Shown here: positions 26,548 through 35,594 of the stretch, one piece after another
How positions within the stretch are numbered: position 1 is the stretch's first letter
Layout of the letters: each line of letters begins with the position of its first letter
Assembly: GCF_002797935.1 (NCBI RefSeq)
Contig: NZ_PGER01000001.1
Span: 2,542,001-2,606,000 of the forward strand
DNA: 64,000 nt
Direction of reading: 5' to 3'
From: Flavobacterium sp. 1
Lineage (GTDB): Bacteria > Bacteroidota > Bacteroidia > Flavobacteriales > Flavobacteriaceae
Made by a program: the position numbers and the translations under genes
Notes under the pieces: model-generated
The model's input: only the letters and a program-made list of their open reading frames with translations
The model's database searches: none
What the model was told of the DNA's origin: nothing

Positions 26548-28479
26548 ATGAATAAATTTGAACAATTAGGATTGAGTGAATCGTTACTGAAGGCGATTTT
26601 AGATCTAGGATTTGAGAATCCGACCGAAGTACAGGAGAAAGCGATTCCCCTATTATTGGAAAAAGACACAGATTTAGTTGCGTTGGCTCAGACAGGGACA
26701 GGGAAAACGGCAGCATTTGGATTTCCAGTCATTCAGAAAATTGATGCCAACAACAGAAATACGCAAGCATTGATTTTATCTCCAACACGTGAATTGTGTT
26801 TGCAGATTACCAACGAACTTAAAAACTACTCTAAATACGAAAAAGGTATTAATGTGGTAGCAGTTTACGGTGGGGCTAGCATTACAGAACAAGCGAGAGA
26901 CATTAAAAGAGGCGCACAGATTATAGTAGCGACTCCAGGCAGAATGCAGGATATGATTAACAGAGGATTGGTAAACATCTCTCAAATTAACTATTGCATC
27001 CTTGACGAAGCAGACGAAATGTTGAACATGGGTTTCTACGAAGATATCGTAAACATCCTTTCTACTACGCCTGACGAAAAAAGCACATGGTTGTTTTCTG
27101 CAACTATGCCTGCTGAAGTAGCACGAATTGGAAAACAATTCATGACCGATCCTGTTGAAATTACAGTTGGTACCAAAAACTCTGGTTCAGCTACCGTATC
27201 ACACGAATTTTACTTAGTAAACGCTCGTGACCGCTACGAAGCTTTGAAAAGATTAGCAGATGCTAACCCAGACATTTTCTCGGTAGTTTTCTGCAGAACA
27301 AAACGTGATACACAAGCTGTTGCCGAAAAATTAATCGAAGACGGATACAGCGCTGCTGCATTGCACGGAGATTTATCCCAAGCGCAGCGTGATGGTGTTA
27401 TGAAATCTTTTAGAGGAAGACAAATCCAAATGCTTGTTGCGACTGACGTTGCAGCTCGTGGAATTGACGTTGATAATATAACCCACGTAGTAAACTATCA
27501 ATTACCGGACGAAATCGAAACTTACAATCACCGTTCCGGACGTACTGGACGTGCTGGTAAATTAGGTACTTCTATCGTAATTGTAACTAAAAGTGAATTG
27601 CGCAAGATTTCTTCTATCGAAAGAATCATCAAACAAAAATTTGAAGAAAAAACAATCCCTTCTGGAATTGAAATCTGCGAAATCCAATTATTACACTTAG
27701 CAACTAAAATTAAAGATACTGAAGTTGATCACGAAATTGACAACTACTTACCTGCTATAAACAATGTTCTTGAAGGATTATCAAAAGAAGAGTTAATTAA
27801 GAAAATGGTATCCGTAGAATTTAACCGTTTTATTGCTTACTACAAAAAGAACAGAGACATCTCTAATCAGTCTTCAGGTTCTGAAAGACGTGATCGTGAT
27901 GACAGAGATGGAGCTCCAAGAGAAAACAACAATGGCGGTGCTACAAGATATTTTGTAAACATCGGTTCAAGAGACAATTTCGATTGGATGACATTAAAAG
28001 ACTACTTGAAAGAAACATTAGACTTAGGACGTGATGACGTTTTCAAAGTAGATGTAAAAGAAGGTTTCTCTTTCTTTAACACTGATCCGGAACATACTGA
28101 TAAGGTAATGGAAATATTGAACAACGTACAATTAGAAGGACGCCGTATCAATGTTGAAATCTCTAAAAATGACGGTGGCGGAAGACGTGATCATAACGGA
28201 AGAAGCTCAGGTGGCGGATTTGGTGGCGGAAGAAGTTCTGCACCAAGAAGAGAAGGAAGTTTTGCTCCAAGAAGAGAAGGTTCTGGCGGATTTAGAAGCG
28301 ACAGAAGTTCTGCTCCTAGAGAAGGCGGTTTCAGATCAGAAAGAAGTTCATCTGCTCCAAGAAGAGAAGGCGGTTTTTCATCTGACAGAGCTTCAAGAGA
28401 CGGTTCTTCAGAAAGAGCGCCAAGACGTTCTGAAAATTTTGGTGATTCATCAAGACCAAGAAGACCAAGAAAAGACTAA
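26548..28479 (+). CDS. deaD: DEAD-box RNA helicase, DeaD/CsdA type with DbpA-like RNA-binding domain
   Basis: A 643-residue helicase starting MNKFEQLGLSESLLKAILDL. Motifs: Q motif, AQTGTGKT, PTREL, TPGR, DEADEML, SAT, RGIDVDNITHV and HRSGRTGR. After the core comes a linker, then a DbpA-type RNA-binding domain (about residues 465-545, RYFVNIGSRDNFDWMTLKDYLKE). The tail from about 548 is Gly/Arg/Ser-rich with repeated APRREG units, as in CsdA/DeaD proteins that act at low temperature in ribosome assembly and mRNA decay. Start set at 26548 because the promoter overlaps the alternative TTG. It has its own terminator. Confidence 0.93.
   Translation: MNKFEQLGLSESLLKAILDLGFENPTEVQEKAIPLLLEKDTDLVALAQTGTGKTAAFGFPVIQKIDANNRNTQALILSPTRELCLQITNELKNYSKYEKGINVVAVYGGASITEQARDIKRGAQIIVATPGRMQDMINRGLVNISQINYCILDEADEMLNMGFYEDIVNILSTTPDEKSTWLFSATMPAEVARIGKQFMTDPVEITVGTKNSGSATVSHEFYLVNARDRYEALKRLADANPDIFSVVFCRTKRDTQAVAEKLIEDGYSAAALHGDLSQAQRDGVMKSFRGRQIQMLVATDVAARGIDVDNITHVVNYQLPDEIETYNHRSGRTGRAGKLGTSIVIVTKSELRKISSIERIIKQKFEEKTIPSGIEICEIQLLHLATKIKDTEVDHEIDNYLPAINNVLEGLSKEELIKKMVSVEFNRFIAYYKKNRDISNQSSGSERRDRDDRDGAPRENNNGGATRYFVNIGSRDNFDWMTLKDYLKETLDLGRDDVFKVDVKEGFSFFNTDPEHTDKVMEILNNVQLEGRRINVEISKNDGGGRRDHNGRSSGGGFGGGRSSAPRREGSFAPRREGSGGFRSDRSSAPREGGFRSERSSSAPRREGGFSSDRASRDGSSERAPRRSENFGDSSRPRRPRKD
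28230..28420 (+). repeat. Imperfect tandem repeats encoding the helicase tail
   Basis: Near-copies of a GAAGAAGTTCTGCTCCAAG-type unit recur, encoding SSAPRREGG-like blocks of 10-18 residues. Such coding repeats expand and contract readily. Confidence 0.6.
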
Positions 28480-28502
28480 TACAATTAGCAATTTCAATAT
28501 AA

Positions 28503-28533
28503 ATCTCCCGAACAATTCGGGAGATTTTTTTTT
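28503..28533 (+). terminator. Rho-independent terminator of the helicase gene
   Basis: ATCTCCCGAA pairs with TTCGGGAGAT across a short loop, followed by nine T residues. Confidence 0.9.
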
Positions 28534-28766
28534 ATTATTACGGCAATATTATCAAAAATACCAAATTGAAAAAACATCTATTTATTTGATAAAAAACCTT
28601 TAAATAAAAGCATCGTTTTTTTAACAAGCCATTAAACTATTTAGAATATATCAAGTCTAAACCTAAAATGGTATAAAAATTACAGATTGTTAATTTTCTT
28701 ATAATTATAATCGAACAAGAAAATATTTAATGTCGTTTTACTACTTTTAAAGCTTTAAATCAGTTT

Positions 28767-29534
28767 ATGAAATATTTTATACTTTTTTTATTCTTTGTTG
28801 CCTCTCTAAATTCAGTTGCTCAAACTGTTGAAATTCCCCAAAAAATATCTGGTACTATTATCAGTGACAATACAGGCACTCCTTTGGCTGATGTGAATAT
28901 TATCAATATCAATCAGGTAACTGGAACCACAACTGACAATAAAGGTCACTTTGAACTCTCAGTCACACAAAGCGATACTTTACACATAACTCTTCTAGGC
29001 TTCGAATCATTGCGTGTTCGTGTTACCAATGACTGGATAAAAAACAAAACGACTACAATCCAGCTTACCCAAAAAGCAATTCCATTAAACGAAGTTGTTA
29101 TCAGTCCATATTACCTAACAGGCTATCTTGAAATTGACGCCAAATTAATCCCGATAAAAGAGGATTACCGCTATAGTATCTCTGGCTTAGGTCAAGGTTA
29201 TGAAGCTGGACAATACGCTCCCGAAGCTTTTGGAAAAGTATTGGGATCAATTTTCAATCCAGCTGATATGCTCTATAATTTCTTCGGAAAAAGACCCCAG
29301 CAGCTCAAAAAACTTCGTGAGATGCGAAAGGATGATACCGTAAGAAAACTATTGGAAACAAAATACGATCGAGAAACCATCTCGTTGCTTCTAGGAGTTT
29401 CACAAGATGAAATTGCCGAAATCTTAAACCGTTGCAGTTATTCCGAAGCATTCATAAAATCCGCCAATGACCTTCAAATCATGGATGCCATAAGCGGTTG
29501 TTATGAACAATACAAAATCTTGAAAAAGAAATAA
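28767..29534 (+). CDS. Secreted CarboxypepD_reg-like domain protein
   Basis: A 255-residue protein. Residues 1-19 form a signal peptide ending SVAQ. A CarboxypepD_reg-like beta-sandwich (about 25-115) has the typical GTIISDNTGTPLADVNIININ and TTTDNKGHFELSV strands. TonB-dependent receptors of the SusC type start with this domain, but no plug or barrel follows; instead a helical region (about 160-255, LKKLREMRKDDTVRKLLETK) completes the protein. It is probably a periplasmic or outer-membrane-associated protein of unknown role. It is monocistronic. Confidence 0.75.
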   Translation: MKYFILFLFFVASLNSVAQTVEIPQKISGTIISDNTGTPLADVNIININQVTGTTTDNKGHFELSVTQSDTLHITLLGFESLRVRVTNDWIKNKTTTIQLTQKAIPLNEVVISPYYLTGYLEIDAKLIPIKEDYRYSISGLGQGYEAGQYAPEAFGKVLGSIFNPADMLYNFFGKRPQQLKKLREMRKDDTVRKLLETKYDRETISLLLGVSQDEIAEILNRCSYSEAFIKSANDLQIMDAISGCYEQYKILKKK

Positions 29535-29576
29535 TTCGCAGTTTCCAAAAATAATTTACTTCGTCAGTTCGCAAAA

Positions 29577-29705
29577 GCTCGTGTGGGCGTGCCACCATAA
29601 AGAAAAGGGACCAACTCATCGCAACGGTGAGTTGGCTCCTTTCCTTTATGGTGTCGGGCTATCTAGGCTACTTTGGTAGCTTCCGTCTATCCCTCACGCA
29701 AGCAT
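29577..29705 (+). ncRNA. Candidate structured intergenic RNA element, multi-stem
   Basis: Three stems nest in 129 bases. A closing stem is made by GTGTGGG (about 29581-29587) with CCCTCAC (about 29691-29697) plus adjoining GCGTG/CACGC. A long hairpin follows: ACCATAAAG ... CTTTATGGT, continuing through AAAGG/CCTTT and CCAACTCA/TGAGTTGG. A third small hairpin is GGCTAC-TTTG-GTAGCT. The order hairpin, GTCGGGCTATC, hairpin, CCCTCACGCAAGC resembles an intergenic element I recall from other Bacteroidota genomes. Strand is chosen from that memory and is uncertain. No ORF fits this region. Confidence 0.6.
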
Positions 29706-29809
29706 TTCCGCTATCAAAGAAATTTAACATAAAATCAGAAAAACATTTCATCTGAAATAACTGCCTCATATCATTCTCTTGCCAAAATAATCATATGCCT
29801 AAATCAAAC

Positions 29810-30803
29810 CTATTCAATTTCGATTTCATTATAAACAATCCATCGTTTCAAATTACCAACAAATCTTTTTAAATGGTCTTCATTTAAAAAAATGTTTGTC
29901 CAATTATCATACCTGTCACATTGCATACTTATAAAGTATGTCATAATTCCGAGACAGACAAAAGGCAAAATACGTTTTTCTTCTTTACTGATTTCAGATA
30001 TAGCTTCATATCCTTTTAGAAAACTTTCTGCTTTTACCTGATAATCATTCTCATCTAAATTTGTGCTGAATAACTGAAACAAAAAATACGAAATATCCAA
30101 ACACAGCCATCCGTTGCCGCAGAAATCAAAATCAAAAAGGGTTACTTTATTGTCATCATTAAAATGCATATTATCAAACCACACATCAAGGTGAACTGCC
30201 CCATATCGAATTTGTTCTTTATCAATTTTATTAAATTTATTATGAAGAAAATTGGCAGTTCTCTCTAAAAATTTTATTTCATCCGTTTCTTTTTTAAAGA
30301 ATTTACGTGTTCGTTCGAGGGAATCTACAAGCAAAACTTTATCATCATATACTATTCTTTTTAATACAAAATTCTCTGTAGCCTTATGAACTTTTGCTAA
30401 GGCCTGCCCAATAAAAAAACTTGTTTCAGCAGTAAATCTTGCCGATTTTGCACCTTCTGCAAACGAAAACAACACACCAAATCTTTTTCCTTCCGGAGCA
30501 TTAAATTCTTGAATATACTCATTTAAATTATCAGCTATTGGGAATGAAACTGGAGTTTTGTTTTTATTTAAGTGAATTAACAATCTTAATTCCTCGGCAA
30601 TTTCAGTTTTTGTTCTCCAATCAAAAGTATAGACACGAAAAACATATTTCTCATTGATATCCGTAACCATATAAACATGATTCATTCCAGCTCTAAAAAG
30701 TTTACATTCGGTACTTTCACTTAAATTATACTTCCGCTGAATAAATTCACCAAGTTTTTTTTGCAGAAAGTGTCGAGTTTGTTACCGGGAATTCTGTTGT
30801 CAT
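29810..30803 (-). pseudogene. Aminoglycoside phosphotransferase-family protein, frameshifted near the start
   Basis: The main frame (30685-29810, 291 residues) has the APH-like catalytic loop AVHLDVWFDN and the metal motif LFDFDFCGN. These match small-molecule kinases of the APH/choline kinase fold. An ATG at 30803 opens a different frame reading MTTEFPVTNSTLSAK; after a run of eight A (30762-30755) it hits a stop. Removing one A joins it to LGEFIQRKYNLSESTECKLFRAG and then to the main frame, giving 330 residues. The gene is therefore broken, or the base count is wrong, or slippage restores it. It follows the TrmH-like gene by 33 bases. Confidence 0.75.
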
Positions 30804-30836
30804 TTATTTTATTTTTTTCTGTTATCAGCAGTCTGA

Positions 30837-31496
30837 TTACTTCTCACTATTATAATACCTTGCTTCAATCCGCTTAATATCCTTAATCGACTTCTTCGCC
30901 CAATCTAGTCTTTTTTCCAGAATCTCTTCTTCAGTCAATTGCCAATCAATATCTGAATTGCGCAATCGATTCGTCAGATTCTGAATAATAATCGCCGCCG
31001 AAACCGAAATATTTAAACTCTCTGTAAAACCCACCATCGGAATTTTAAGAAAACCATCCGCTCTGCGAAGAATTTCTTCAGACAATCCATCTCTTTCAGT
31101 TCCAAAAAACAGCGCACTGGGTTTCGAAATATCAAAATCTTCAAGCAGGCAATCATTCTCATGCGGTGTAGTCGCAATGATTTGATATCCTTTATCTTTC
31201 AACGTATCTATACAATTTGTAACACTGTCATAAGTTGAGATATCAACCCATTTTTGCGCTCCCATCGCAATTTCCTTGTCGATTCGTTTACCATAACGTT
31301 CCTCAATAACATGCAGTTCTTGGATTCCAAAAACCTCGCAACTGCGCATCACCGCACTTGCGTTATGCATCTGAAAAACATCTTCAACAGCAATCGTAAA
31401 ATGCTTGGTTCTGTCTTTCAAAACCTTCAAAAATTTTTCTTTTCGGTTATCTGTTATAATATTTTCCAAAAAATCAAGATAATCAGTATCAATCAT
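30837..31496 (-). CDS. trmH: TrmH-family tRNA/rRNA ribose methyltransferase
   Basis: A 219-residue SPOUT methyltransferase. The knot motifs are visible: MHNASAVMRSCEVFG (motif 1, with the catalytic Arg position), LFFGTERDGLSEEIL (motif 2) and IPMVGFTESLNISVSAAI (motif 3). The N-terminal LKDRTKHFTIAVEDVF matches TrmH, which makes Gm18 in tRNA using SAM; some rRNA enzymes look similar. A -7 box TATTTTTG precedes it, and a Sir2 gene is divergent. The frameshifted phosphotransferase gene follows closely, so both may be one unit. Confidence 0.88.
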   Translation of the reverse strand: MIDTDYLDFLENIITDNRKEKFLKVLKDRTKHFTIAVEDVFQMHNASAVMRSCEVFGIQELHVIEERYGKRIDKEIAMGAQKWVDISTYDSVTNCIDTLKDKGYQIIATTPHENDCLLEDFDISKPSALFFGTERDGLSEEILRRADGFLKIPMVGFTESLNISVSAAIIIQNLTNRLRNSDIDWQLTEEEILEKRLDWAKKSIKDIKRIEARYYNSEK

Positions 31497-31514
31497 TGCA
31501 CATTATTTTTTTGG

Positions 31515-31541
31515 CAAAAATACTAAAAAAGAGTAGTTTTA
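31515..31541. promoter_or_regulatory. Back-to-back -7 boxes for trmH and the Sir2 gene
   Basis: The minus strand has TATTTTTG at 31522-31515, 19 bases before the trmH start. The plus strand has TAGTTTTA at 31534-31541, one mismatch from TAnnTTTG. The plus-strand start would be near 31548, almost at the ATG 31549, favouring the ATG at 31561 for the Sir2 protein. Confidence 0.5.
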
Positions 31542-31560
31542 TAATCTAATGTTTTTACAG

Positions 31561-32253
31561 ATGAAAAAGAAATTAGTAGTTCTTACCGGTGCAGGAATCA
31601 GCGCCGAAAGCGGTATCAAAACCTTTCGCGACAGCGATGGATTATGGGAAGGACATAATGTAATGGACGTAGCTACTCCCGAAGGCTGGCACAAAAACCC
31701 GGCATTGGTACTTGATTTTTACAACCAAAGACGCCAACAATTAAAAAAGGTGCAACCCAATTTAGGGCATCAAATTTTGGCTGAATTAGAAAATGATTTT
31801 GACGTTTACATCATCACGCAAAATGTGGATGATTTGCACGAACGCGCTGGTAGTACAAAAATTACTCATTTGCATGGGCAATTATTAAAAGTGCGTAGTT
31901 CCAAAAATGAAAACTACATCTTGGATTGGCATGAGGATTTAAATTTTGGAGATACTGACCAGCATGGAAATCAGCTTCGCCCCCATATTGTTTGGTTCGG
32001 AGAACAGGTTCCTGCCTTGGAAGAAGCCATTACAATAACAGAACAAGCCGATTATTTTGCTGTTATCGGCACTTCGCTTCAGGTTTATCCAGCAGCTGGA
32101 TTAATTGATTTTACACCAAAAAATACACCAATTTATTATATCGATCCAAAACCCATAAAAATCCCTAACATTAGAAATTCCCTTGAAGTAATTCCGAGTA
32201 TCGCTTCAGAAGGTGTACCTATTTTAAAAGAAAAACTGCAAACTAATCTATAA
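31561..32253 (+). CDS. cobB: Sir2-family NAD-dependent deacylase without zinc cysteines
   Basis: A 230-residue sirtuin from the ATG at 31561 (MKKKLVVLTGAGISAESGIK). NAD-binding motifs are GAGISAESG (10-18), FRDSDGLW (22-29) and TQNVDDLH (86-93); the catalytic His is H105 in HLHG. The segment after the catalytic His, where most sirtuins have four zinc-binding cysteines, has none (RSSKNENYILDWHEDLNFGD). PHIVWFGEQVP and GTSLQVYPAAG complete the fold. It removes acyl groups from lysines. Its 3' end overlaps the convergent Kir gene by 11 bases. An ATG at 31549 is possible but sits at the predicted transcription start. Confidence 0.88.
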   Translation: MKKKLVVLTGAGISAESGIKTFRDSDGLWEGHNVMDVATPEGWHKNPALVLDFYNQRRQQLKKVQPNLGHQILAELENDFDVYIITQNVDDLHERAGSTKITHLHGQLLKVRSSKNENYILDWHEDLNFGDTDQHGNQLRPHIVWFGEQVPALEEAITITEQADYFAVIGTSLQVYPAAGLIDFTPKNTPIYYIDPKPIKIPNIRNSLEVIPSIASEGVPILKEKLQTNL

Positions 32254-33205
32254 CAGCTTTATCAAAAACATTTAATAAGCCCAAATCCAAAACAGTACTT
32301 CGATGATTTTCGCTTTGGGAATACATCGGCTTGAATTTTGCACCATAAACTACTTCTTCAAAAACATAAGAAGTCCGGGTTGCAACTGTGGTGCTGAACA
32401 TATCATCAAATGTTTTGATAATCACAATAATTTCACCCGAAATGGAATCATAATCCGAAGCACCCAATCCATATAAAGGACTTTCATTTGTTATAGGATG
32501 AACTAATGTCCAACTCAGTGCCAACGAATTTATTTTTTGATATTCCAAATCCAAAGTATAAAATTTATTCGTCATAACTCCATTTTCCTCAATTCGCATT
32601 CCAAGAGTTACATTAACTTCTGCATCAATATAATTGGCATTTTTATAAGGAGCAAGCCTAAACATCAATGCTTTTCCATCATTAAAAGGTGCAATGATAG
32701 CGTGGTGAGAAAATTTCAAAAAAATGGAAGGCTTACTAAATCTTCCAAAAAACAAACCTGTGGCAATAGCAAAACTCAACAACCCCATTAAAGCTTCGGC
32801 AGAAGACAAGGCACTCGTATAAAAACCTGTTGGGCTGATATGTCCATACCCCACTGTGGTAAATGTTTGTGCGCTAAAAAAATAAGCTTGTCCAAATTGC
32901 TCCAATACATTATCTGTCGTTTGAATACCGTTGAGATGTTCAATCCCTATCCCAAAATACAGCAGCGCAAAAACAAAATTAATATTTATATAAAACAGCA
33001 AAAGAATCGAAAAAAATTTCCAAGAAGACATATCCAGCATGGTATGATACCAACTAATCCTGTCCAGAAACCCAATACCTTTTTTAACCGCATTTACCGA
33101 ACCGTCCTTATTAATGAAACGACCGCCATAACTGGATGCGCTGGTACCAAAACCTGTGTTAACGAGGGATTTTGCTCTTAAATTTAATTTAGTAAATAAT
33201 GCCAT
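32243..33205 (-). CDS. Inward-rectifier-type potassium channel (KirBac)
   Basis: A 320-residue protein. An N-terminal cytosolic stretch with a slide-helix-like segment (WYHTMLDMSSW) leads to TM1 (about 62-84), a pore loop with the filter TTVGYG (116-121), and TM2 (about 130-155). A long beta-rich cytosolic domain (about 165-320) contains FRLAPYKNANYIDAEVNVTLGM and TLVHPITNESPLYGL, typical of Kir channels. It should conduct K+ and be gated by lipids or ligands bound to the cytosolic domain. Transcription is convergent with the Sir2 gene. Confidence 0.93.
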   Translation of the reverse strand: MALFTKLNLRAKSLVNTGFGTSASSYGGRFINKDGSVNAVKKGIGFLDRISWYHTMLDMSSWKFFSILLLFYININFVFALLYFGIGIEHLNGIQTTDNVLEQFGQAYFFSAQTFTTVGYGHISPTGFYTSALSSAEALMGLLSFAIATGLFFGRFSKPSIFLKFSHHAIIAPFNDGKALMFRLAPYKNANYIDAEVNVTLGMRIEENGVMTNKFYTLDLEYQKINSLALSWTLVHPITNESPLYGLGASDYDSISGEIIVIIKTFDDMFSTTVATRTSYVFEEVVYGAKFKPMYSQSENHRSTVLDLGLLNVFDKAVID

Positions 33206-33371
33206 AAACTAGTTCCTAATAATCTGCAAATTAATTAATAAATTCTATTCCACAACAATTAAAAACCCACATTGAATTAACCTCAAAAACTAAAAAGAAA
33301 CGAGTATAATTTAATTGCAAAAACTAAAAAAAATAGTTACACATTAGAATCAAATTACAAGAAAAATAAAT

Positions 33372-33379
33372 TATGTTTG
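33372..33379 (+). promoter_or_regulatory. Bacteroidota -7 box TATGTTTG
   Basis: Exact TAnnTTTG match 20 bases before the ATG of the SPFH gene at 33400. Confidence 0.55.
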
Positions 33380-33399
33380 TAATCTAAACCCTAACCTAT

Positions 33400-35313
33400 A
33401 TGTCATTTTTTCTTACCAACTGGTGGATATTCTTAATTGTTTTATCTATTCTTTTTTACAAATTTGTTTTACGCGTATTCTTTGGAATGGTCATAGTTCC
33501 AGAAAACAAAATCGGATTAGTCACCAAAAAATTCGTTCTTTTTGGTGCCGATAAATCATTGCCGGACGGCAGAATAATCGCTACCAAAGGAGAAGCAGGT
33601 TATCAGGCCAAAACACTTGCTCCTGGATTGTATTGGGCTATGTGGCCTTGGCAATTTGCCATAGATATGGCTTCGTTCACTATTATCCCAGAAGGAAATA
33701 TCGGTTTGCTATTGAGTAAAGACGGGGCTGAAATTCCAACAGGACGTATTCTTGCCCAAAAAGTAAATTCAGACAATTTTCAAGATGCAACGATGTTTCT
33801 TGACAATGGCGGACAAAAAGGAAGACAATCAGCCTTTGTAACTACAGGATCTTATCGTATCAACACTCATTTATTCGAAGTAGTTATTTCTCCTCAAGTA
33901 GTTATTTCGGAAAACATGGTCGGAATTGTAACCGCCATGGACGGAGAACCAATCCCAATCGGACAAATAGCTGGTAAATTTGTAGATGGACACAATAACT
34001 TTCAGGATTTTGATCAATTCTTAAAAAATGGAGGAAATAGAGGTTTGCAACCACAGGTGATGCTTGCCGGTTCCTATTACATAAACTCATGGGCGGTTCA
34101 AATTGAACAAACCCCAATGACCGATGTTCCGATTGGATATGTTGGCGTGGTGATTTCTTATATCGGAGAAGACGGACAAGATGTGACCGGCGACACTTTC
34201 AAACATGGAAATATCGTTTCAAAAGGACAGCGCGGTGTTTGGATGGAGCCTTTTGGACCAGGAAAATATGCTCTTAACAAATACACTACCAAATTAGAAC
34301 CAGTACCAACTACAAACTTAGTATTAAACTGGGCTGATGCAAGAAGTGAATCTCATAACTTGGATAAAAACCTTTCAACGATTACTGTACGTTCAAAAGA
34401 TGGTTTCCCATTTAATCTTGATGTATCACAAATCATTCACGTTCCTGCGAACGAAGCACCAAAAGTTATTGCGCGTTTTGGAAGCATGAATAACTTGGTT
34501 TCTCAAGTATTGGAACCTACCATTGGTAATTATTTTAGAAACTCTGCACAGGAAAGCGATGTGATTTCATTCCTTTCCACCAGAAAAGAAAGACAGGAAT
34601 CGGCTAAAAACCACATCAAAGTAGTTTTGGACGAATACAATGTTAATGCTGTTGACACCTTAATTGGAGACATTGTTCCTCCAGAATCATTGATGAAAAC
34701 TTTGACCGATAGAAAAATTGCCGAGGAAGAGCAAAAAACCTATCAAACCCAAAAAATGGCGCAAGAACAACGCCAAGGAATGGAAAAAGAAACGGCAATT
34801 GCCGATATGCAAAAAGAAATTGTAAAAGCTTCACAAAGTGTTGAGATTGCACAACGAACTGCCGATGCCACTGTTAAAAAAGCCGAAGGAGATGCTACGA
34901 GTTTAAAACTTAATGTAAATGCTGAAGCAGAAGCTACAAAAATGAGAGCCAATGCAGAAGCAGAAGCTACAAAAGCAAGAGCTGGCGCACAAGCCGAAGC
35001 CACCAAACTTACCGCCAGTGCCGAAGCCGAAAGAATCTCCAAAACGGGCCTTGCCGAAGCCGAAAAAATCATGGCAATAGGTAAATCAACAGCCGAGGCT
35101 TATCAGCTTCAAGTTTCTGCAATGGGTGGTGATAACTTTACAAAATATAAAATCACGGAAGAAATAGGAAAAGGAAAAATCAAAGTAATCCCAGACGTTC
35201 TTATCTCTGGAAGCAATGGAACCGATGGATCCATGAGCGGTTTATTAGGACTAAAACTTATGGAAATGATGGATACCGATAAAAGTAAAGGAAACATCAA
35301 AAAAGGAGAATAA
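33400..35313 (+). CDS. SPFH/band 7 domain protein, flotillin-like
   Basis: A 637-residue protein with one N-terminal membrane helix (about 7-30). Several repeated beta-modules follow, such as PEGNIGLLLSKDGAEIPTGRILA and SENMVGIVTAMDGEPIPIGQIAG, then an SPFH domain (about 300-440). A long helical region (about 450-580) is made of AEAEATK-type repeats: AEAEATKMRANAEAEATKAR and similar. This architecture resembles flotillins that scaffold membrane microdomains. The repeated GxxxxxxGxIP modules before SPFH are unusual in length. It is a single gene with promoter and terminator. Partner unknown. Confidence 0.85.
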   Translation: MSFFLTNWWIFLIVLSILFYKFVLRVFFGMVIVPENKIGLVTKKFVLFGADKSLPDGRIIATKGEAGYQAKTLAPGLYWAMWPWQFAIDMASFTIIPEGNIGLLLSKDGAEIPTGRILAQKVNSDNFQDATMFLDNGGQKGRQSAFVTTGSYRINTHLFEVVISPQVVISENMVGIVTAMDGEPIPIGQIAGKFVDGHNNFQDFDQFLKNGGNRGLQPQVMLAGSYYINSWAVQIEQTPMTDVPIGYVGVVISYIGEDGQDVTGDTFKHGNIVSKGQRGVWMEPFGPGKYALNKYTTKLEPVPTTNLVLNWADARSESHNLDKNLSTITVRSKDGFPFNLDVSQIIHVPANEAPKVIARFGSMNNLVSQVLEPTIGNYFRNSAQESDVISFLSTRKERQESAKNHIKVVLDEYNVNAVDTLIGDIVPPESLMKTLTDRKIAEEEQKTYQTQKMAQEQRQGMEKETAIADMQKEIVKASQSVEIAQRTADATVKKAEGDATSLKLNVNAEAEATKMRANAEAEATKARAGAQAEATKLTASAEAERISKTGLAEAEKIMAIGKSTAEAYQLQVSAMGGDNFTKYKITEEIGKGKIKVIPDVLISGSNGTDGSMSGLLGLKLMEMMDTDKSKGNIKKGE

Positions 35314-35332
35314 ATTTTAATCCAATGTATTT

Positions 35333-35363
35333 AAAAATCTGCTGTAACAGGCAGATTTTTTTA
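35333..35363 (+). terminator. Rho-independent terminator of the SPFH gene
   Basis: AAAATCTGC pairs with GCAGATTTT around TGTAACAG, with a T run after it. Confidence 0.85.
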
Positions 35364-35554
35364 TGCAGCCTTATCAAACTTTTTACTTAATACACACATT
35401 CAGCAATATTCTGCAACTAAAAAAAACAGAAAATTCAACATACAAAATGTAAGACTTATAAATTAAATTTTCGAATAAAAGAAATTAAAACCCAACTTTA
35501 ACAAAAATTTAAAATATTTCATTTGAAAAAAATTTTAAAATTTAAAAAAAAAGT

Positions 35555-35562
35555 TATATTTG
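35555..35562 (+). promoter_or_regulatory. Bacteroidota -7 box TATATTTG
   Basis: Exact TAnnTTTG match 32 bases before the ATG at 35595; a TTTTA at 35533-35537 lies 17 bases upstream. Confidence 0.55.
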
Positions 35563-35594
35563 TTTATCCTAAATCAACTAAATACCGCTAACCT

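Noticed and set aside
28151..28603. 150-codon frame overlapping the end of the helicase gene
   Set aside because: It lies in another frame of the Gly/Arg/Ser repeat tail; its Glu/Val/Leu-rich product only reflects that repeat.
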